The position numbers were made by a program, and so were the translations under genes. This document shows positions 57,146-64,000 of a stretch of 64,000 bases of DNA, piece by piece (position 1 is the first letter of the stretch; each line of letters opens with the position of its first letter). The notes beneath the pieces were generated by a model, which was not told the DNA's origin, did not search any database, and was given only the letters and a program-made list of their open reading frames with translations. Source of the stretch: Fragilariopsis cylindrus CCMP1102 (Eukaryota; Bacillariophyta; Bacillariophyceae; Bacillariales; Bacillariaceae); assembly GCA_900095095.1 (NCBI GenBank), contig FMBT01000233.1, positions 1-64,000 of the forward strand, written 5' to 3'.

Positions 57146-60100
57146 ATGGCAGCAACAATAGAAGAAGAAGTACAGCGAGCAGCGATCGCAGTGATTCAAC
57201 CGACGACAGACCCAGCCACGAGACGTCATGCTTCCAAATTTCTGGAAGAATTTACGAGAAAAACAGAGTCATTGGATGTTTATGTACAATGGTTAACTTC
57301 TTTTCGTCAGCAAGAGCAATCAATACTGAGTGGTGCCACTGTTAACATTCATGAATACCGAATACCCATGCAAATGTTGTGTTTGACAATGCTACAATCT
57401 AAATTGCGACAGGTTCTATTACAACGGAGTGATGGTCACACAGCAAATCCCAATCTTAGAGGTATTGCAGCAATCCGAACGGAGTTATGGGAGTACCTAC
57501 GACAACAACCATCGTTGGATCGAACACTGGTAGGTCCTTGTTGCATTTGCAATGCAATTGTGATTGTCCGAAGCGAGGGTGCCTTGGCAGAATTTATTGC
57601 AAATGCCAGTCAGAATCTTCTTGGTTTGCCCCAAGAGACAGTCTTGCGTATAATGTCATGTCTTCCTGCCGAGATGGAAGCTCGTCAAGATTTAACAGCG
57701 TCTCAAGTTAGGGAAGGGTTGCAAATTCATATAGAGGCTGCGTTAGATATGATCAGAAAGAGTTTGATTACGAACGAAAACCGACCATCTGTCGTTATGG
57801 CAGCTTATCAGGCGTTACAAATTTGGATCGAAATTTCTCATGCTTCCCTGACACAAATCAACACACCAACTTATGGAGGTCCTCACGCTATCTTGCCCGC
57901 TGTAATACAATTATTGTCGTCATCATCTAATAGTGGCAACGATGAGTACAATGAATTGACACTTCAATCCGCTGCACGTGCCTTAATGGCTGCTATTATG
58001 GTCGTTTCAGATTCAGGCACAACTACGCGGCAATCTGCCGCAGCTCAGATATGGCAGGCCATTCCTCAGGGCTTCATTGTTCAACCCCTCCAAATAGCCA
58101 CAATGAACGAATGGCATGATGCCACTCACGCTCTATCGAGTTTGTTGTCGACTTTTGTGGTAGAGCATATCGATGATATTGTAAAAAATCCTGCTGGCAT
58201 GGGATTGCAGGTCTTGTTGGAGATTCAATTACATCCTTCCACGTCAGTTGCATTAATTCCTCTAGAATGCTGGTTAACGATTCAAGAAATTCCCACAGGA
58301 GAACGGCACGAACATTGGAAACAGCCACTGTACAAAAATTTGGTCGAAATTTTGTTGAGAAGACTGGCGTATCCGCCACAATTTACAAGTTGGGAAAACG
58401 AATCGGAAATAGTCGAACAATCAGATTTTTTAGAGTTCCGTCGAATGGCGACAGATGTCTTGGTGAGCTGCTACTTCTTGCTTAGGTATGAAATGGTTCA
58501 AATATTAACACAACATGTTCGAGCTGCCACAGATTGGAGAGCGTCGGAGGCGGCACTTTTTGTGCTTGCACAAATATCTAAGGATGTTTGCGCCCGATGT
58601 AGATCGCATGCAGCCGATGGAACGTTGATTGCACGCGATCGACATGCGACACAACAAGAATTACTACAGTTGTTGGAACAGCTCATAACGGTTGATAGCT
58701 GTGTTACAAACGCTCAACATAAATATCTTTTGGGCTCGGTTCTGGGGTTTTGTGGAAATTACTCCCCGGCGTGGACTGTGTGTCCACCCCAAGCCATATT
58801 GCAACTTTTGGTCTATCTACAATCAGCCTTTGGTAAAATGCCGGTGGAATCAGGAAAAGCAACGCGGGCGATTTATGTATCTTGTCTAGCTAAAAATATG
58901 CCTAATTTGGAGGACGATTACTCCAGTCGCCGTGAAGGTGAAAATAGCGTTCTACCGATGATATTAAAGTCGGTACGAACGTCAATGGAAGCTGTCTTGT
59001 TGACATCAGACGAAGAAGCTATGACAACTGTTGCCGAAGGTGCTACACGTGTTGTGACTAAACTTGTTAATCCAGAAGTTGCCAGACAGGCAATGACAAC
59101 TGATCTGATCCAACCAGTCTTAAATCATATATATGCTGTATTGAAAGCTCTACCCGAAAGTAATAACGCGGCAGAATGGATGAGTCCGACAGTGCAATCC
59201 GCAATTGAGTCCCTATCTCGGCTTCTTTCTGTGATTCGGATTATCTCAAGATTTTGCGATGCTCCTCACATACCAGCTATGGGAGAGTGGCTACTCCATC
59301 AGATCGATCCGTGTCTGCAGCTCGTACAGCAACGGACGGCATCCACTCTGGCACAATCATTTATCTTGCCCAAATGGATATCGATTCACCAGCAAATCCT
59401 CCGCAGCACTCTTCCGCAACAAGGCACGATGATTACAATATTTACCAACACAATCCCATTGATCGTCCAGGCACTGGAACAAACAAACGATCCATGTACA
59501 CTCAAATACATTTCAACGGCCGTCGAAACATTTGGGGGCCAAACAATGGAAATGGATAAGTCATTCACAGACTTGCTTGCTCATGTGACGGCAGAGGTCA
59601 CCAGCAAAGGTGATCTCTCCGAAGCAATGGAATTTCTTCAAGCATATTTTGAATGCCTGCAACGATACATCTTATATTGTCCTCGTGCACTTTGCTGCAA
59701 TCCTCAATTATTGTCCAGTATTCTGAAAATAGCAGTTGAATCAATTTCTGTAATTGAAGCCAAAGAGTCAACGAGAGCGGCCCTAATATTCCTATCTCAA
59801 CTTTTGGGGTGGAAATCTTTGCGTCTCTCCCCGCAGTCATCTCAGATCTTGGCAGAGGCATGGAATTCTTCAATTCTGAAAGAAATGATAATGATGTATG
59901 GTCCAACCATCACTCAATCATGTATTACAGGTCTAACTGGTGGGCCTCAAATGCTGATGGCTGCTTATTCGGACACGCTTTTTTCTCTTGTCAGTCCATT
60001 GCGATGAATGAAAAGGAGGAACTAGGAACCCCAGCAAATCCTGCTAACAACATATCATCCCAACTCAACGAAAATCTAATTCGAAACTGGCTATTTTCGA

Positions 60101-60291
60101 GCATGGTAAATACTAACGTCACCAACAACATAGATACAGATATTAGCAATCAGATCATTGTAATACTTTTGGCTTTGGCTCGCGACGATTTCAGGTCTCG
60201 CCCAAAAGCAAAATCAAAAATGCTACTTGCAGACTATGCAAAAATAAAAAGTGGAGAAATTACTTCTCTGATCTCATATCAATTGCCATGA
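57146..60291 (+). CDS. Karyopherin-beta of the transportin-3 / importin-13 type
   Basis: ATG at 57146 opens a 953-codon frame of alpha-helical repeats. The start (AIAVIQPTTDPATRRHASKFLEEF) is the importin-beta N-terminal repeat as in TNPO3 and IPO13. Further family-like blocks include LWEYLRQQPSLDRTLVG, LSCLPAEMEARQ-type helices and PIVQALEQTNDPCTLKYIS. These proteins carry cargo through the nuclear pore under Ran control; TNPO3 carries SR splicing factors. The frame closes after SDTLFSLVSPLR at 60007, but a one-base change at 59993-59998 leads into a further 95 well-formed residues (AMNEKEELGTPANP, SNQIIVILLALARDDFRSRP) ending at 60291. I therefore extend the gene to that stop. No introns are evident. 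Assignment between TNPO3 and IPO13 is not certain. Confidence 0.85.
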
Positions 60292-60560
60292 TTTTGAAAC
60301 TTTAGGCCGATGACATGTCAGGGAAATCAAATAGAATGATAACCAAAAGGAGCTAACTTTGACATAATTTAAAGGATTTTAATTAATTTTTAGAACTACT
60401 TTTTTTTGAAATTTTCAACTAGTTACTTAAAATTATTATTGATTTAACTAAAAGTTGCTGGATTGCAAGAACGATTGATACTACTTTGTGATAGATGTCG
60501 ACTTAAGAAGATATCTGTTCAGGGCCGAACAATTGTCATACAACAGATAGAATGAGCTAG

Positions 60561-63500
60561 CTAACGTAAACTGTCCTGCAAACTCTCTCCGAGCAATTCT
60601 TCACTCTGACTGATGCATTCCTGAGCAATACCAGCAACTTCCTCGTCAGAATCCTCAAGAAGCTCTGACAAAATAGGAAGGCATTCTGGAATGAGTACCA
60701 TATACTCTTCGCCAATAGAATTTATCAGGGAGAGGAGACACGAAACTCCAGCCTTGCGTACTTCCGATCTGTTCTCATCGGAGCATGCCTGTAACACACT
60801 ATGATTTAGAGGCTTCCAAAGTTGCTCATCACCTGCAGCGGTCGCTAACGCAACAATGCACTCCACAACACTTCCGAACCCAGAGTTTCCGCCTTGGACA
60901 ATTGCTTCGAACGAGCTGTCCGAGGAATCACAAGGTAGTCGACATTGTAACAACTTTCCTAGAGGCTGAAGAAGCTTTTCATAACGCTGCGATTCTAATT
61001 CTCGAATCCAAATACCACCTTCATGGGCATCTGATCGAAGTGACACCTCAAGACAGAGTAGAAGATATTTCAGGGATTCAAGGGAGGAAATGTCTAGTCC
61101 AACTTTTCTATCACTGTTCAGTAGTTTCTGTTTCTTCTTCCCGTCAGCCTTTTTTACGGAACCCTTCTTTGAAAGATAGGAAGCCGCCATATCCTATATT
61201 GAAGGGAGAAAAATTGATGTAAGAAGAGATGTGCAAAATATATATTAAAGATGGGAAGGTTCAGTAGCTCATACTTACAAGTTCTTCCACTGCGTCTGAA
61301 AAGACAGTTGTGAGACAAGATAAATATATTGATTTCAATTGCTTGCTCAAGGCTGATGACAATCGCCAGAAAGCACGTCGTCGTGGCCCGGATTGCTCTG
61401 GATCAGACTCATCAAGGTCACCGCGCCACTCTCGAACCTTTCGGTGCAACGATCGCAATTGCATTTCTGACAGCTTCATAACAAGGCTGAGAACTAGTTC
61501 ATCGGTAGCCTGCATGACAGCGGGGTGTCCTCCTTCCTGAGTGACATCTTGCTCGAACACATAGGTTGCTGTTTTGAGAAGTATACCGATCATACCGGAT
61601 ACATCAGAACTCTTCGAATTGGTGATAGTTTCTGTTATGATTAAGAGGGTGGGTAGATTCAAATCAAGATTTGGAGTAGACATAATTGATTTAGAGGCAG
61701 CAGGAATAAGCTGCCTGGCGGGAATACGAGAAGTCATCACATTTTGCAACGCCTCCATTTCCATCTGAATAGATTGAGAATAATTGAAGGAATCATTATG
61801 AAGACTTCCGAGGACTCCAGAAAAACTTCTAATAATGTCCACCAAATAAGGTTTGAGGAGCATGGGCATCTTCTCTATGATTGATCTCAAAGAACGCAGG
61901 ATTGCTAACTGCATCATTTTGGCCTGACTGAGCTCCTTTTTGTCAACACTATTGTCGTTCGTTGACGATTTTAAGAAAGAACTTGCAGCGAGCTGAAATT
62001 TAAGCAAGGGTTGGATCAGTTTGGGTAGCACTGGGAGTGCTCTAGGCCCACAAATCTTGATTGCCGTTGATGCACAAAGAGCTGCACTACTGACGAGTTG
62101 ACGAGATTCTGACGGAATGTCCAGAAATAATCCACTGTTTGTCGTATGACTCTTCAATTCTATGACGCTAGCAGCTTTCAATAAAGCATCAGAAAATATT
62201 TCAAAATGCCGGTCGTTCACAATTGAATCTAGCGAAAGGCACGCATTTCTTCCTATGCTATCAATCGCTGCAAAAACAGATTGCAGAAGGAATTCGCCAG
62301 TGCTGTCTTGTTTCACGCCATCTGACTTTGTTGATCCCAATAACTGAAGTAGAGGAGGTATCATTTCTACAAAAAGAATAGATTCTGATTTTCCTAGGTG
62401 TAATGATGCTGAACGGTCGGCAATAAGCTGTACTGCTCTTGCACGTAGCTCCTCTGTTTCTCCCTCAGTTACTAAGCTAGACACAAATGCCAAAAAGATA
62501 TGGGATGGTAGACTGTTTTGTATCCCGTCGAGAGCATGACTTGTGATTTCGACGATTCTCTCCAAGAAGCCGGCTTTGTTGTGGTTGTTAGATCCACCGA
62601 GGTGATTGTGACAGGCGGATTGAATTAGCAGCAAATCTTGCCACAGTCTAAGGATAATCTTAGACCCCGACCCATCAGTTTGCCTTATAATATTTCGCGA
62701 AGCATGAGAAGTCACCACGTCGCAGGTCACAATGATCAAGATGGAGCAAAGTTTTTCAAATACTTCCGGCGATGACGAGATTCGAGAAAGACCTTGTTCA
62801 GGTGATTTCTTATTTGTACAGCTTGAACCTTCTAGAGCAATCTCAGTAAGGTATCCAACAGAAAAATCGGAGTCTGTAGTGCTCGTCGTTTCTTCTTGTA
62901 ACATATTGAAGAGAATTTCTTTCGCATAGTTCTGCATTGTCCAAACAGCTTCTATTTTTAAGCTAGTATTTGTTTGGGACAATGCTTTCTTCGCCAATGA
63001 TGGAAGATAGGATAAGTCCAGTTTTTCGGGACCGTTACCCGGGGCTGAATACATCTCTCTGGCAAGGGCAACAGAAAGAAATAAGCCAACTGGTGAGGTC
63101 ATATGATCTTTTCCCTTTGGAATTATTTCAAGAGAATGAACAAATGCCTTGTAAACTTTTGGTCTTGAAGATTCACCAAGCTTGCACACATGGTTGATGA
63201 AGGAACGAAACAAGTCAATAGGAGATAGATTCGCAGCTGCGAATGTTCGAAATAGACAGGAATCAACAGGTCAAAGCAGTTTGCCAATGTACTTTCTTCC
63301 CCTGGTGAGAGCAATTCAGATACTACTCCGGTTATAATAGGAATTAAGTTTGGAACGACAGTTTTCGGATGTTTTCCGCATAATGCAGCGAAAATTGAGA
63401 AGACCGTCCTTTTACTTCGAAGAGACACGAAATGAGTAGTTGAGCTTTTATTTTGCACAATGATGTTTACCAAGATGTTTAACCACGGATCTAATCGCTT

Positions 63501-64000
63501 CTTTTGCGTCCAAAGTTGGGCGTTCATTGACTCGATATTCAGCGATGAGTTGACTAGCTCCAATAAGGCACTGAGTAACGCCTGCCTTGCAAATTCAATT
63601 GAGTCATCATTTTCGTTTGCTTTTGCAAAAGTATTCAGTTTCTTGAAGATTGACGCAAAGAGCTCGTTGATTCCTGAACTCGTAGCAAGTTTCGAGTGAT
63701 TATTACTTATAAAGTCGGAGATAAAAGTCATCTTCGATAGCCCAACTTCGTTGATCTTCTGATCGCTAAGAAGTTTTGTAACGTCGTTTGCATCCAATGG
63801 AAGCGACAGCAGAACCTCATCAACACCAGGAAACAATGATTCAGAAGCGGCAACGAGAATGGCTGCAGAAATCTTTTGTCGTATTTCCCCTTTGAGATTA
63901 GAGAAAACTTCATTCAACCATGAATTACTACAAAGAACGATTTCGTATAGATAATTTCGTACTTCCTTGTGTACTACATCGTCTGTTTTCTCTGTCAAAA
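60561..64000 (-). CDS. UTP10/HEATR1, C-terminal part
   Basis: The gene enters from the right edge. One exon runs from beyond 64000 down to 61279 (donor GTAAGT), and the last exon is 61193-60561. The product is a long chain of HEAT repeats. The end matches the BP28CT domain of UTP10/HEATR1: GEEYMVLIPECLPILSELLE, DSDEEVAGIAQECISQSEEL and LGESLQDSLR. UTP10 is part of the small-subunit processome that binds U3 snoRNA-containing pre-ribosomes and supports rDNA transcription in the nucleolus. One base is missing near 63259-63260; the next frame continues with LFRTFAAANLSPIDLFRSFI. About 1100 residues are in the window; family members have about 1800-2200, so the N-terminal half is outside. Confidence 0.85.

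Noticed and set aside
1-64000. tRNA genes, rRNA genes and CRISPR arrays
   Set aside because: No B-box-like motif with a matching cloverleaf, no rRNA-like sequence and no array of spaced direct repeats was seen; the genome is eukaryotic, so a CRISPR array is not expected.

Overview
This window is nuclear DNA of a photosynthetic stramenopile, most likely a diatom. Genes lie on both strands and are split by short GT-AG introns of mostly 80-280 bases. Several proteins begin with a signal peptide followed by an aromatic residue in an ASAF-like context, as expected for import into a complex plastid. Examples are the fused thiamine enzyme and the SET-domain protein. The gene set is eukaryotic: a splicing ubiquitin-like modifier, a phosphatidylinositol 4-kinase, seipin, a karyopherin, UTP10 and lysosomal NAGLU. 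The species cannot be named from the sequence alone. Layout, left to right: N-acetylglutamate synthase (partial, -), a 1.6 kb gene-free stretch, a disordered basic protein (+), a 1486-residue protein of four EF-hand-type modules (-), UBL5/Hub1 (+), PI4K-beta type kinase (+), a broken MGDG synthase fragment (-), seipin (+), a Nudix hydrolase (-), an IQM-like protein (-), a SET-domain methyltransferase (+), a ThiD-ThiE fusion (-), amidophosphoribosyltransferase (+), a prolyl-hydroxylase-like dioxygenase fused to a methyltransferase (-), an EEF1A-KMT-like methyltransferase (+), histidyl-tRNA synthetase (-), a secreted alpha/beta hydrolase (+), a 2.9 kb gene-free stretch with an inverted-repeat element, a large multi-exon gene of unknown function with a PDZ-like end (+), alpha-N-acetylglucosaminidase (-), an SCI1-like nuclear protein (+), a DOMON-cytochrome b561 protein (-), a two-TM protein (-), two adjoining Stowaway-like MITEs, a TNPO3/IPO13-like karyopherin (+) and UTP10/HEATR1 (-, running off the right edge). 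These are mostly independent housekeeping genes, not a pathway cluster. Two themes recur: primary metabolism (arginine, thiamine and purine synthesis) and membrane lipid or phosphoinositide biology (PI4K, seipin, a Nudix enzyme of the diphosphoinositol type, and the MGDG synthase relic). A striking property of the window is a set of about nineteen apparent single-base losses that break otherwise well conserved reading frames, always in the same direction and mostly in or beside runs of identical bases. Ten genes are affected. I treat these genes as probably functional and the breaks as probable consensus errors, but list the alternatives. The best candidates for new biology are the dioxygenase-methyltransferase fusion, the four-module EF-hand protein, the repeat/PDZ protein and the pair of MITEs.
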